Positions 12,112-22,796 of a stretch of DNA of 64,000 bases are shown piece after piece. Each line of letters starts with the position of its first letter. Position 1 is the first letter of the stretch. Under the pieces are notes generated by a model, which did no database searches, was not told where the DNA came from, and worked only from the letters and a program-made list of their open reading frames with translations. The DNA is from Glandiceps talaboti (Eukaryota; Hemichordata; Enteropneusta; Spengelidae): the NCBI RefSeq assembly GCF_964340395.1, contig NC_135552.1, positions 13,345,694 to 13,409,693 on the forward strand. Direction: 5' to 3'. The translations under genes were made by a program, and so were the position numbers.

Positions 12112-13936
12112 GCATAGCCCCTCCCCCTTTCATTATGAAATTTAAAAATGAAATCCTTTGATTTTGAAATGTGTACTTCATTAGTCTATTCTCATATTTT
12201 GAACCATTCTACTGAATTTGAAATCAATATTTTACACCACTTTCTCTTAATTATAGTGAACTTTGTAGATATTAATATTCAACTTTGTTCTTTCTTTCTA
12301 AAAGCTTACCCGTGAAGACTTCAGTAATTTTCAGTACATCTTTGGAATGGATGACAGCAATATAAGGTAAATTATACCATGGTTTATGAATCCTGATGAT
12401 ATGGGGGAAAATCTACTCAAAGTAACATACATGTAGCAAGCAGTATATTTTATCATAGAAAGAAAGAGGTAACTTGGTAAGAAACTAACTTGAAAGGAAC
12501 TTACTTTGTTACATGAAGATTTTAGGTACATAAAAATAATACAGTATGGTCTGCTATCTATAAATTAACATGTACACGGGAGGAGCAGTGGAGAAGGTAT
12601 ATTTGGTCTGTAAAAGTAGAAAAAACATACATATTCAACTGTCTGTATCTTCAATATTGTGAAGTGCTCATGTGAAATATTAAATTGGTTAGTCTTAATA
12701 AAGTAGTATGTTCCTCAGGAATAAATAAGTTAATCTTTTCCTGTTACTTTGTTCAAGAAAGTCCAGCACATTCTCAGTTAAAATCAAGAAAATAAATTCA
12801 AGAAAATAGTTAGCTCAAAACAATATCAAAATTATAAAGCATTTTACAATCCAATATGGCTGCCAAATACCGATGTGTGAGGGCGCCTTGTCACAGTGTA
12901 CCTTACAGAGTAGTCCTTGAGCCATGTTCTATCATAACACATGTATTGACATTTCTGTCTTTCAGAAATATAAATGCTGTGAAACCTAAAGATTCTACAG
13001 CTAAAGTTATGCTTCTCGGGTCTTATGATCCCAAGGGACATAAGATTATCCAAGATCCATACTATGTGAGTATATCTGACAGGAAAATTTACCAACAAAT
13101 AAAACAGTATTGTTCTTTTCACATGATGTATAGGAAAAAGTGTGTGAGACAGAGTTATTCCTTGTTCACTCTCTTGAGTTCCATCTCCTGATATCGGTAA
13201 AAACAAATATTTTAACCATTAAATTTGTGAAGAGTATGAATGTTCACGGACACATGGTTCGTACTTGGCAATGAAAATTTCTACTCACAGAGGCAAAAAT
13301 AATCTCAGATTGATGCCTCGTCAGCATCGCCTTGTGTGTACTACAATGGGCTATTGTCATGTCTCAGAAGAGATGGACCTATGTGATTGATGCACAGTAC
13401 AAGGCTATTCGAGTACAATTATGTAGTAGATATCGGTACATACAAAACAACCAAAATTTTTCTATGGAATTAAGAGAGTCTATCTCAGACAACTCCTAAT
13501 GCAAAAGAACAACTACATACATGTAGGTGCCGTGCACAGTGGGGATGTAGAAGTAGTAAAGTTGAAATATTGATTATCAGTTAGAAAATAAACATTTGCA
13601 GCCATTAAAATCGTCCATGTGTAATGTTGTCAGTAGAAGCCTGTTTTTACTACTGTAAAAGAATAGCAATGGGTATCAGTGTTCAATGTGATTGGGCAAA
13701 GGATCCTGCTGTGTTTGTTGTGTCTCTGCTATTGTTAGTCTAGCATTGAATGTGTCTATCTTTGTGTCAAAAAAATGTAATGACCCATGAGTGAAATACC
13801 AAGCTGACATCATTTTAGCTGTAATACTTTACCTTCTGTATTTTCACAGGGTGGAGCTGCAGGCTTTGACATTGTATATGAACAAGTAACCAGATGTTCT
13901 GAAAACTTTCTGAAAGAAGTGTATGGTGAAAAGTAA
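7698..13936 (+). CDS. ACP1: Low-molecular-weight protein tyrosine phosphatase, copy 1, with alternative exons 2A/2B
   Basis: Cytosolic phosphotyrosine phosphatase that also acts on small aryl phosphates. Coding exons: 7698-7743; 2A 9178-9365 or 2B 10492-10679; 12305-12366; 12966-13065; 13850-13936, all with GT/AG borders. Either choice gives 160 residues (human ACP1: 158). Exon 1 encodes MAAPGDRKSVLFVCLG with the nucleophile Cys, and exon 2 completes the CX5R loop (NICRSP). Exon 4 has the LGSYDP segment and DPYY with the general-acid Asp. The ATG at 7698 gives family length; an in-frame ATG at 7629 is possible. The stop is TAA at 13934-13936, with AATAAA at 13999-14004 and another at 15061-15066. 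The 3' region is single-copy; only exon 2 is duplicated inside the gene. Confidence 0.93.
8251..8746. repeat. Long imperfect inverted repeat in intron 1 of ACP1 copy 1
   Basis: A left arm beginning GCAATAATTGTAGCGTTTGC (8253 onward), running through GCTGTGATTTTGAGGGC and GTTCCGATGTTTAACC to about 8375, reappears reverse-complemented at about 8615-8740. The arms are about 115-130 bp with roughly 240 bp between. It is flanked by GTA/TAG trinucleotide runs (8234-8252 and 8742-8767). A single arm is also present in intron 1 of the second ACP1 gene (39811-39897). It looks like a foldback or MITE-type element. Confidence 0.6.
9178..9365 (+). CDS. ACP1: ACP1 copy 1 exon 2A (fast-type alternative exon)
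   Basis: The exon is 188 nt after an acceptor CAACACCAG and before donor CAG|GTAGAT. It enters in phase 1 (completing Gly of CLG) and leaves in phase 0. It encodes NICRSPMAEAVF, then DSAATSTYEIGDPPDPR and ends HIARQ. The SAATSxYEIGxPPD stretch matches the human isoform with Tyr at position 49 of the substrate pocket. It cannot be spliced together with 2B without a frameshift. Confidence 0.9.
10492..10679 (+). CDS. ACP1: ACP1 copy 1 exon 2B (slow-type alternative exon)
   Basis: Also 188 nt, with acceptor CCTTTCATAG and donor CAG|GTATGT, phases identical to 2A. It encodes NICRSPTAEAVF, then DSCGTADYHIGGPPDERAVA and ends HACRQ. The pattern PPDERAVACL resembles the second human isoform (SPDPRAVSCL) and exon 2 of ACP1 copy 2. 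It keeps the catalytic Arg and Ser of the loop, so both alternatives should be active enzymes. Confidence 0.9.
10729..10995 (+). repeat. Tandem duplication of about 133 bp in ACP1 copy 1 intron 2
   Basis: GGTTTCTCATATAGAT at 10729 and 10860 each lead into GACTGATTCAC, GGGTTCAAGCCAAAATTTT, ACACATGT and GGATACTACTGTTTCC. Two units with small indels. The open frame across them is not supported as coding. Confidence 0.7.
11301..11520 (+). repeat. Tandem repeat, 73-bp unit, three copies
   Basis: Units start at 11301, 11374 and 11447, each with GTTAAGGGTRGTAAGCAGG, a short AAAATCTACCTGAGTTCCCC word and (in the first two) a CCAGGTTCCC end. A related single piece is visible at 3030-3070. Located in intron 2 of ACP1 copy 1. 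Confidence 0.8.
11995..12118 (+). mobile_element. SINE/LINE 3' end with (CAGA)n tail
   Basis: TTCTAGCCATTACCCCTAAG, then TTCATTTGAATAGAGCCAGC, CATTCTTGAGAAAATGAT and a (CAGA) run at about 12081-12111. The same body with a (CA/CAGA) tail occurs at 21360-21480, so this is a dispersed retroelement end ending in its own microsatellite. No coding capacity. Confidence 0.6.
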
Positions 13937-16900
13937 CATGCATACAGTACAGTATTAACACTTTAATAGTTAACACCAACTTCACAGTAAATTCATTGAA
14001 TAAAAATCTCCCAAATCATGAAAGATATTGAGGGCAGTAAACATTGCGAATAATATAGTAAGCACTTGAAATGTACTTTTTTGTGATGTGTATGATTTGT
14101 ATCACAGTTTAATTAAATGCTGTCAGTTCATAGTATTTAATTCATTACTGTACCTACAAAAGTAAACTAGGGAATGCTGATCTTAGTTTGCACATTTTCT
14201 AGATGATAAACGGCAATAATTGTATACGTTACAATTCATAATGCACAATAACATGGTTTACAACACACAATTCATTTTTTGTATGGTTTAAGCTGAAAGG
14301 ATTGTTAGCATAAGAAGTTATGATGATTTATTATTGCTTTCCTATAATGTACTGCGGGGGAAAATGAAGCTTAGAATGGAGTTACCAGGGTTACTGCTCA
14401 GAGAAAAAATCTCTGGATGGTGTAATGTGAAATGAACATATCAGTTTTTGATTATTTAAGATACATTGGTAAGGCATTGTGTAGGTTGATCACTAGCAGG
14501 ATATTACTGCCAATATCCTTGTCAAATCAAGATCTGTTATTGTCTTGAATCAAGACTTGGGGAAGGTCAGTGTACTGAACAAACATCAAGAATGACCAAG
14601 TGTGTAGACCTGGTTGCTCCTTTTGATCCCTGCACTGGCTCCAAAACCAGGTATACAGAAATGAAATAATTGTGTGATAATTGCCAAGAGCTCCTCAATT
14701 AACAGACCAAAACACTAACCAATAGCTCAGTTATAAGATACTTCATTGAATCTTTCAATGAAAACTAATCAAGCAACTAAAAGGTAAATGACCACAGCTG
14801 TGTTTTCAGAGAAAGAAACACTAAGCAGACCATTGATTATATATATTTGATAGTATTCTGCAATGAAAAATAATCAAGCTGCAAATAGTAATGGACTTGT
14901 ACAGCTGTGTTTTAAAGATAAATACAGTTGATGCAAACTTCCAATCATTGAAATTTTGAAATGCTAATTATGTGTTTGAGTCCATGGATAGAAATGTAAG
15001 GATTGTTTTAAATAATTGTATGATATTTTTAGCATTATACAAGGGGTGCTTTTATGTTGAAATAAAAATTAAATATGTTAACAAAGTATGCATTGTTGTG
15101 TTTATTATGTGGAATTCTTTATAATTGTACTTTATATTATCATCAAAATCAGAAATACTGCCAGTTTGTGAGGACATTTTGATAGATATTGTTGCCAACA
15201 AGACTTCTTGCTATCTGTTTGTCTTGTTACTTGGACTCTGCCACTCTGAACAGCGCCCTCAATGGCTGTATCTTAATAACCAAGACAATTTGTTTCACTG
15301 CTTTTTGTGCTATTTACTGAATCATTCACATAAACCTAGTCAATTTTATCTTCGATTTATGCTTGCACCATTTCTCACATTTCTCAATATCAGTATCAAC
15401 ATATGTAGGTTTGCCAGGGTATTTGCCTGTCAGACTATCCCTCATTTTCTTTTTTTGAAATTAAAGTATATTATATTAATTTATTGTGATAAAATACGCC
15501 ATATTGGATTACCCACCTTGCAGTCATTTTCGAAAGAAGTGTCACAAGAGGGCGCCCTATGTGACGACAAAATGAAGACTATTACTAGGACTATTACAAT
15601 CACTTTGAAGTTTGCAGTACATACGCAGCAGTCAACTAGGTGTGTCTAAATCAACTTGCAAAATTACTTGAGCTGCATCTAAGTTAGCAGAATGCTTTGA
15701 CTCATTGAGAATGCCACCAACTTTTGTGGTGAAAAACTTGAGAATGGGGATTTTTTAAGGAGGCTATCATCGCCATCACTCATGGCCCAAAAGCTATTTA
15801 ATTGCCCAACAGCACACCTAGTGGCCAAACTGTACAATCTTTTGTCTTTGTGATACTTGAATATGGCGTTTTGTTCTGTTTTCCTTGCATCAAAAATTTG
15901 AGACACATCTGTGTCAAATTAAATTGCACTTTAGTTGAAATATTAAAACATAATTGCTGTAAAAACCCAAATGAATTTTAAAAAAGAAGACATTTTCATA
16001 AGTAATATCACCGATAATACTGACGCAAAACTTCACTGAACATGCTGAATAGAGTTGACCACAAAGTGAAATAGAGAAACTTGCAAATTTCAAGTCAAAA
16101 TTTCTCATCCAAAGAAGCCATATTGTGAGTTATGAGTAAAGTTGTTCAATTTACGATACATTTACCTGATAATTTCATTACCATTTCTATGAACATTACA
16201 TTTGTTTGTTTGTTAAGTTAAACTGATAAAGCAAAGATTTAAAATCAAGGAGTTGTCCAACTTACAATAAATTTACCTGATAAGTTCATTACTATTTCTA
16301 GGAACATTACGTTTGTTTGTATATAAAATTATAAACTGACGAAATAAACCTTGGTGTGAGAAAAAATTATGATGACAATACAGATAGTGTTTTAGGTCTA
16401 AAAAGATCTATAGGTTACCATATTATTAACTCTGATGCTGTATAAAAGGAGGAATTTTCATATAAGGGTAGGGATAATAAAATTGTGTCTTTCAACCTAC
16501 CTGTTAGTATTTTGTGGGGCTGCTTTCATGTTTTAAAACCTAGAATAACTTATATTTAATATGACATCTCACATGACACTGTCTGTTTCTCTTTATATTA
16601 ACAACAATCATCTAAATTATTTCTTGAACAACGGTTGCTTTGAAATTATGCTCACTCTTGATATTGAAAGCGTGAAAGCTTTCGAAAAACTTGGTTAGAA
16701 GTGTGAAAATGAAGTTCAGAGTATCACATTGACACCAGCCCCCTCTCCCCTAAGCGAATGAAGTTCGCTCAGTGTTGAGCTTGTGTGACGTCAGTGAAAA
16801 ATTATCTGACAAAATTCTTGTGAACCGTTGCAACATTTTGTCCACTGGCTCAACAAAATTCTTCCTACATTGCTACATTTTAACGTTTGGTAACAAAATT

Positions 16901-17478
16901 CTTATAATATTGCAACGTTTTACCTGAAAATCATCATCTGGCTTGGTTTACTGTTTATGCAGGGTTTATGTTAATCTATCAGCTAGCCCTCGGATGTTCT
17001 TCCGATAAAATACGACACACGGCCGAACAACGCTATCGAGGATGGAACATCTTCGGGCAGGCCCTCACATGAGAACTTCGTTCGCTTATACATAGTTATA
17101 GCATCGAAAGAAAGCCCGAACGTCTAGCAGCAAGACTAGGTTTATGTATACAGTTTCTACAGTGAATAGTGTACGCTTCGTAACTTATTACCCGGATGTA
17201 CGGAAGTAAAATTAGCATATCAAAAGAGGATATTTCGTATGCATCCATGTGAAATTTCGACAGAAATATGGGTAAAAATAAGTGAATACGGAAAACTAAT
17301 CTATTTAACTTTCACGTACATGTTACAGAGGTAAAATAAATCTAATTTATATACTTTTAGTCAAATGTAATGTACTGACTAATACTATTCAATGAAGTCA
17401 ATTACCGTGTTGCTGTTCAAAAACCGCACACAATGTTTTGTCCCTTGAGATACGGTCCCACCAGCCCCATTTATCGGT
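13937..17478. other. Intergenic DNA after ACP1 copy 1
   Basis: Contains the copy 1 3' UTR region, two short repeat pieces around GAGGGCGCCCT (15252 and 15548), a degenerate ACAAAATTCTT series (16815-16920) and a TAGTCT-type element at 16972-17138. The 174-codon frame at 15125-15649 has no recognisable domain, no ATG context or splice structure, and overlaps repeat sequence; I do not call it a gene. Confidence 0.55.
16972..17138 (+). mobile_element. Short inverted-repeat element, family B
   Basis: Runs from TAATCTATCAGCTAG to GTCTAGCAGCAAGACTA. The body has CTCGGATGTTCTTCCGAT, CGCTATCGAGGATGGAACAT, CTTCGTTCGCTTATA and GAAAGAAAGCCCGAACGTC. A second copy lies at 38056-38215, where the ends are clearer inverted repeats (TAGTCTATCTGCTAGAC versus GTCTATCAGCAAGACTA). 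Non-coding; MITE-like. Confidence 0.65.
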
Positions 17479-17665
17479 ATCGCTTCTCGGCCTTTTGGCT
17501 AAGATCATGTGTAGTATCTGTTCTTATCAGCTTAATATCTGATACGCTGCTCATCGAGCAGCTCGATATTAAACTGATTTTTGGAAACGGGCCATGGAAT
17601 AGGGGCTTGCTCCGTCCTGGCCACGGATCGACCCGGTATTGCAGTACCTCCGGGAACGGTCCACC
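17479..17665 (+). ncRNA. RNU2: U2 spliceosomal snRNA
   Basis: The 187-nt match to U2 (human 188 nt) starts ATCGCTTCTCGGCCTTTTGG and keeps the branch-site recognition word GTAGTATCTG, a Sm site GATTTTTGGA and the terminal stem-loop GTATTGCAGTACCTCC. Stem IIb is rebuilt as GCTGCTC/GAGCAGC, and in the 3' stem-loop GCATCG/CGGTGC of human is GGATCG/CGGTCC and CCTGG/CCAGG is CCCGG/CCGGG. These paired changes argue for a selected RNA rather than a decayed copy. One change falls in a normally invariant part: position 30 is T (17508) where A is usual. An AAAAATAGA word at about 17679 resembles the snRNA 3' box. No PSE could be assigned. Confidence 0.93.
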
Positions 17666-18821
17666 TCTTATTACAATTAAAAAATAGATTAATAAACCCA
17701 CTTCTCAATATTGCGTTAACCTGAAGGGTGGCTGCAGTTAATATGAACACGCACACACACGCACGCATGCATGCACACATTTACACACACATGCTGGCAC
17801 GCACACAAGCACATATTTACACACATGCACATTTATACACACTCAGGTATATATGCACTGTATATACACACTATATGCACTCTACATATCTATGGATGTG
17901 GCTTTGGATAACACAACCAGGTACATGACATTATTGTGAAGTCTGCATGATGCTTCTCTGCAGAAATATTAATACTAACCGGGTCACAAGAGTGATGCAA
18001 TAGCTTTGATTCACATATCTCACATCTTTTACATTAATATGGAAGGAACCTGAAAAATAAGACAATGCACCTGCCAAGTGATGACAGTTAACTAAAGGAT
18101 AATGCTATTGACTTCTGCGTTTCTAACGACCTGAGTGACCTTATTTTATGGCATCTTACCAATTTTTGTAATGACGCCCTCTATGGCCAGACAAGAAAAT
18201 AATCAAAACATCATTGATGGTAAGGCGGTGTTACCATAAAGCATATCTGGACAAAAGTTATCTTTTATTGCTGAAATTTAGGACTTTTAATAACTACTTG
18301 TATACCCTTCTAACTTAATTTATTGTCATTTCTAAGTCATCTTGACTGTTAAAGTAAGATTATGAATTCAAAGTAGTATCACCAACTATTTTTCTTTCTT
18401 ATTTCAATTTCTATAACTAAAGGACCAACCCATCATTTTAATAAAGCTATTACAATGAAAAATGTACAAAAAATGAAACAACAAGGGTCACTCTGACTAC
18501 CATTTTACCCATCTGACTGACCTGATTGTTATCTATTAAACTAAAGTTATAGTCACCAATATGTCGGATCTGGTTGGCCTTGTAATCTAACATTCTTAAC
18601 CCTAATAAAGTAGCCAACTAGTCTGTAAGGTAATACATCTTGATGGGGTGCCCCCACACACCCTCCCAAAGAAGCCTGGGTGAGAGGCGGCAAAACTACA
18701 TGACGTATCTTACAATCTATTAAAGTAGCCAAACTCTTGTATGAATTCCACAACAGACAAGGTAAACAAAATAACTTATTTGATGATAAATAGATTTGTG
18801 TAATTGTATGTTTTATTTCAG
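17666..18821 (+). other. 5' flank of the partial ACP1 duplicate
   Basis: A (CA)/(CGCA) microsatellite at 17746-17830 is followed by sequence matching the second ACP1 gene intron 3: CTATGGATGTGG near 17890 corresponds to 43250, and the block 18100-18200 (GACGCCCTCTATGGCC) to 43330-43435. A family A short element sits at 18619-18719. TTAAAGTAGCC at 18720 is the empty site of a transposon insertion seen in the second gene. Confidence 0.6.
18619..18719 (+). mobile_element. Short TAGTCTGTAAG element, family A
   Basis: Begins TAGTCTGTAAGGTA and ends TATCTTACAATCTA, imperfect inverted ends. The interior has the family's GGGGTGCCCCCACACA version of GGGCGCCCTCACACATCG. It is flanked on both sides by TAAAGTAGCCAA(A)C, compatible with a target duplication. 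Other copies or pieces lie at 12863-12913, 38846-38890, 43441-43470, 47051-47152 and 49735-49785. Confidence 0.65.
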
Positions 18822-19516
18822 AGAGTTAAACAGTATGAAACCCAAGAACTCCAAGGCAAGTGAAACTACGAGGCTCATATGACCCTCAAGGTTATGAAAT
18901 CATTGACGATTGTTACTATGTAAGTAATTTATTTTTTCAGTGTTTTCTCAATTTTATCAAAGGTCTACAAAGGTTATGCAAGTACATCAAGGCATGTGTG
19001 AAAAAAGTTTATCATTTTGATACTCTTTCTTATTTAATATTGTACAAGTAAAATAGGAAATACAGTAATTAACTTGCAAATCTTACTTTCAGAATGGCAT
19101 TCATTAATGCCCTCTAGTGCTAGTGGATGAGTAGTCTGGATGGCAACGTTGTCTCTAAACCATGTCTGGTCAAACTCCCTCAATCAGCACTAAAAATTGT
19201 TCATCCAATCAGTGAACCCCAACTATTATAATGATGTAAACAATGTACAAGTAGTGTCTTGATGAGCTGACAAAATATACCATATTTGGACATTATGTCA
19301 CTTCCCCAATAAACACTAACTTTATGAGGGACTGTGTTATTGTTTAGAATTTTGTGATTAATTAACAAAGACATGATGTTAAGGACTGTGTGGGAGGCTG
19401 TGGAATTGTTACTTTCCTTTCTGTAGGGTAAAGTAGCAGACTTTGAAAATGTTCTCAAGTGCGAAAGATCTTGCAAGGTTTTCTTAGATGAAGTAAAAAG
19501 ACAGGATTCATCATAG
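18822..19516 (+). pseudogene. ACP1: Truncated ACP1 duplicate: exons 4 and 5 only, exon 4 frameshifted
   Basis: Two exons remain of an ACP1-like gene. Exon 4 (18822-18919) has an intact acceptor and donor and closely matches exon 4 of copy 2, including the unusual DDCYY end, but is 98 nt instead of 100: two bases are missing after CCAAGGCA, so the normal frame reaches a TGA within about eight codons. Exon 5 (19427-19516) is open for 29 codons to TAG, with one Leu codon fewer than copy 2. Exons 1-3 are absent upstream, where a U2 gene and microsatellite lie. The 3' flank, including AATAAAGTTATTTAC (19816), is shared with copy 2 (48064). Best read as a partial segmental duplication and pseudogene; use of exon 5 by readthrough splicing cannot be excluded. 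Confidence 0.85.
19132..19185 (+). mobile_element. Family C short element fragment inside the ACP1 relic
   Basis: TAGTCTGGATGGCAACGTTG followed by TCTCTAAACCATG matches the start of the elements at 1682 and 3954. The corresponding place in ACP1 copy 2 (about 46450) lacks it, so it inserted after the duplication. Confidence 0.45.
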
Positions 19517-20839
19517 TTCATACGTGATGCTTTGCTCTCAAAACAAAGGGATGTGCCTCTGTCTCACATAGCACATTTCCTTAATTTTTGTGCCAGGTTT
19601 GATTGGAATCGGTTTGTGCATGCCAAAGATATGTGTGTGAATGCATGCCCATACGCATGTGTCTCACATTCCCATAATTGCAAACTAGTCAGTCCAACAG
19701 ACGGTCTTGCATATTAAAGGGTATAGTTTGGGTTGGACACTCAAATTACTAGTAAGAGTTCTGTTATATAGACTTCTTTTCAGAAGACTGGGATCATGTC
19801 ATTATTACATTGTAAAATAAAGTTATTTACACTACATTTACCATGGAGATTTGGTCTTTCGCATCATCATAATGCACACTCTTCAAATTCATACTCTGCA
19901 TTTCTAGAATTTTTTTTTTCATTGCATGCTTTAAGATTTTGCAGTCATAACCACCAACTCCTATGCAACACTCGCACATTTGTGTAGAAAAAAAAGCTCA
20001 CACATTGCTAATTTTTTTGTCCATTTTTTATTTTACTTTTTCTTGTCAAGCATGTCCATGGTTTCCTGAAGGTTTAGAAGAACCTTGCTAAGCCCAGCTT
20101 ATGGTTGAAATATTTCATGTTGACATCTGATACATTTTGAAATATACCTGAAATAGCGACACCTCTATGGTTATTTATTCATACTTTCTTAACATTTCAT
20201 TTTTTCACAAACACTCAATAGAGATCTCACATTATCAGGGAAGAAGTAATCTTACTCCATGACTGGGGTACACCACTAATATAGGATGTACATGTTTTCA
20301 CTCACCACAACCAGTGTACATTTGAATGCATTACTGCCTGCAATTCTACATAGTAAAATTGGCACCATGAACAAAAGATCCACAATATCATTACATTTCA
20401 GTTTCCGACATGGCTAGATTGTGTATTTAGATGTATATTTACTAGCACGTCAAAGGGTGCATTGATTTGTACTTGGTGATCACATTTGCTCTGTTGTCAA
20501 TAGTCAAAAGTTATGCTGTGACTGGGCGCCCTCACACATCGACATTTGTTCTGTGTTGTCAAACACTTTTGGTACTGTGATCTCTACATTTACCTGCAGT
20601 ATTATTGCTGTCAAAATGTCCATCCAATTTTTTTCTTTCTACCTATACCAAAAAGGTAAGCTTTTAACAACGTATTGCCTAGGTGACATTGAAGATCAGG
20701 GTCAAGGTCAAAGTGTCATTAGAAAGGTTGCCATTTATAACATGGTGTAGACACTAAAGTATAGTCTATCTACTACGTTTTCAATGTTACTAGGCAAACT
20801 ATTAATTTTATGACAAAGGTATGGTGCATTCTTAAGATG

Positions 20840-21345
20840 TAGCCTTATTACTGAAAATCATTAATCATGCAAATGACTAATTAAAACCAAGTGTTACATC
20901 AGTAAGCTTATGCGACTTTTGCACCCTGGTATGAATGCAAGTGCCAAATTATATGAAACTTGAAGCATGCACTCTTCATGTATAGCTGCCTAATTACTGA
21001 ACATCATTAATTATGCAAATTATTCATTAAAACTGAAAGCTATTATCAAAAAGCTTTTTCAGAACATGTGCCCTTTCATGTGTTTGATGATGTATTGGCC
21101 AAATTATATTGAACTTTAAGAGTGCATTCTTAACTTATAGCCTAATTACTGAAAATCGTCAATTATGCAAATAAGTCATTAAAACTACAAGCTATATTAT
21201 CAAACTTTATATGACGCATGCACTTTGTTATCTATGCATGTCCCATATTATATTGAATTTGAAGCTTGTAATCTTAAGATACAGCCGAATTACCAAAAAC
21301 CTTTAACTATTTAAATAGCTCATTAATATTCATGGCATGTTTAGC
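20840..21345 (+). repeat. Tandem repeat of about 147 bp, four diverged units
   Basis: The word TAATTACTGAAAATC (variants) followed by ATTATGCAAAT and CATTAAAACT recurs near 20847, 20990, 21141 and 21287. Units also share CAAATTATAT and a GAAGC-ATGCA/CTT word. It leads directly into the retroelement end at 21360. Confidence 0.65.
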
Positions 21346-21349
21346 AAAA

Positions 21350-21490
21350 CCTAACCAATTCTAGCCATTATCCTAAAGAATATGCACACCAAATTTCATT
21401 TGAATTGGGCCAGCCATTTTTGAGAGACGATGATGCAGGCAGACACACACACACAGACACAGACACACAGACACAGACTTTTCATCTTTA
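21350..21490 (+). mobile_element. SINE/LINE 3' end with CA/CAGA tail
   Basis: TTCTAGCCATTATCC, CACCAAATTTCATTTGAATT, GGGCCAGCCATTTTTGAGAG and a (CA/CAGA) tail at 21434-21477, the same body as at 11995-12118. The upstream 147-bp units may be part of the same element. Confidence 0.6.
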
Positions 21491-22796
21491 ATATATAACC
21501 TTCCTTATGGAAAGTAAAAACCAATCGTGAAAATAATTACAAAATGGCAATACATATACAAACTGTTACATATAGTTGGGTGTCCTCTAACAACATTCAG
21601 AAAAATCATAAAAAATTTGGGTTGCCATGGAAACAAGACTAAAAAGTTTACAATTGAAAATAAATGGGAAAATCACGAACAGTTGTTTTATTTCACAAAG
21701 TGTTATTTGTACAAAAAATCTGCATACATACAAGATGACCACGTTTCACATCATAATCTACTCAAATGTTGCTCAGTTACCATGGTAGTCATTAGAGTGT
21801 AGTAATACACTAATAAAACCATTCTGGTTTGTTTTGGCACAATATTAACATTTATTCAAAGGTAACATATACCAGTAGTACTCATTCAAAGTACATCAGG
21901 AACAATTATGGCCAATGTAATGGAGAAAAATATAAAAATTGTCATATTGCCTAAACTTTGACATTTTACACATATATTTTAATGTAACATATAGCTTTTC
22001 CTTTATTAAAGTAAAGTGTAATGTTCCCCCAAATCAAAGTAAAGTACACCTGTTCCCCAAGCAAAGTAAAGAATAACTGTTCCCCAATCAAATTAAAGTG
22101 TAGCTGTTCCCCAATCAAAGTAAAGTGTAACTGTTCCCCAATCAAAGTAAAGGAGAACTGATCCCCAATCAAAGTAAAGTGTAACTATTACCTAATAGAA
22201 GTAAAGAATAACTGTTACCCAATCAAAGTAAAGAATAACTCTTCCCAAATCTAGGTAAAGCACAATTGTTCCCCGAGCAAAGTAAAGAATAACTGTTCCC
22301 CAATCAAAGTAAAGTGTAACTATTACCCAATCAAAGTAAAGAATAACTGTTCCCCAATCAATCATATTAAAGAATAACTGTTCCCCAATCAAAGTAAAGA
22401 ATAACTGTTCCCCAATCAATCATATTAAAGAATAACTGTTCCCCAATCAAAGTAAAGAATAACTGTTCCCCAATCAAATTAAAGTGTAGCTGTTCCCCAA
22501 TCAAAGCAAAGAATAAATGTTCCTCAATCAAAATAAAGTGTAACTGTTACCCAATCAAAGTAAAGAACAACTTTTCCCCAAAATAAAATATAACTGTTAC
22601 CCAATCAAAGTAAAGAATAAATGTTCCTCAATCAAAGTGAAGAATAACTGTTCCCCAATCAATCATATTAAAGAATAACCGTTCCCCAATCAAATTAAAG
22701 TGTAGCTGTTCCCCAATCAAAGTAAAGTGTAACTGTTCCCCAATCAAAGTAAAGGAGAACTGATCCCCAATCAAAGTAAAGTGTAACTATTACCCA

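Larger units (their letters stand above)
17735..20630 (+). repeat. Segmental duplication, partner of about 43100-49875
   Basis: Matching landmarks in order: CTATGGATGTGG/CTATGGACAGTG (17890/43250), GCCCTCTATGGCC (18177/43405), ACP1 exons 4 and 5 (18822, 19427/46197, 47478), TGTCCATGGTTTCCTGAAGG (20052/48700), ATTATCAGGGAAGAA (20232/49447) and TTACCTGCAG...TCAAAATGTCCATC (20590/49833). The partner is longer because of insertions. The left breakpoint falls in CA/CATA microsatellite in both copies. Confidence 0.75.
19517..21984. other. 3' flank of the relic, then tandem repeat
   Basis: Up to about 20630 this is duplicated ACP1 3' flank. From 20840 to 21340 a series of about 147-bp units follows, then a retroelement tail to 21490. 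21490-21984 shows no gene; the frame at 21527-21802 has no recognisable similarity. Confidence 0.5.

Noticed and set aside
15125-15649. 174-codon plus-strand frame, the longest outside simple repeats
   Set aside because: Low-complexity Leu/Phe/Ile-rich residues, no known domain, overlaps a GAGGGCGCCC-type dispersed repeat; expected by chance in AT-rich DNA.
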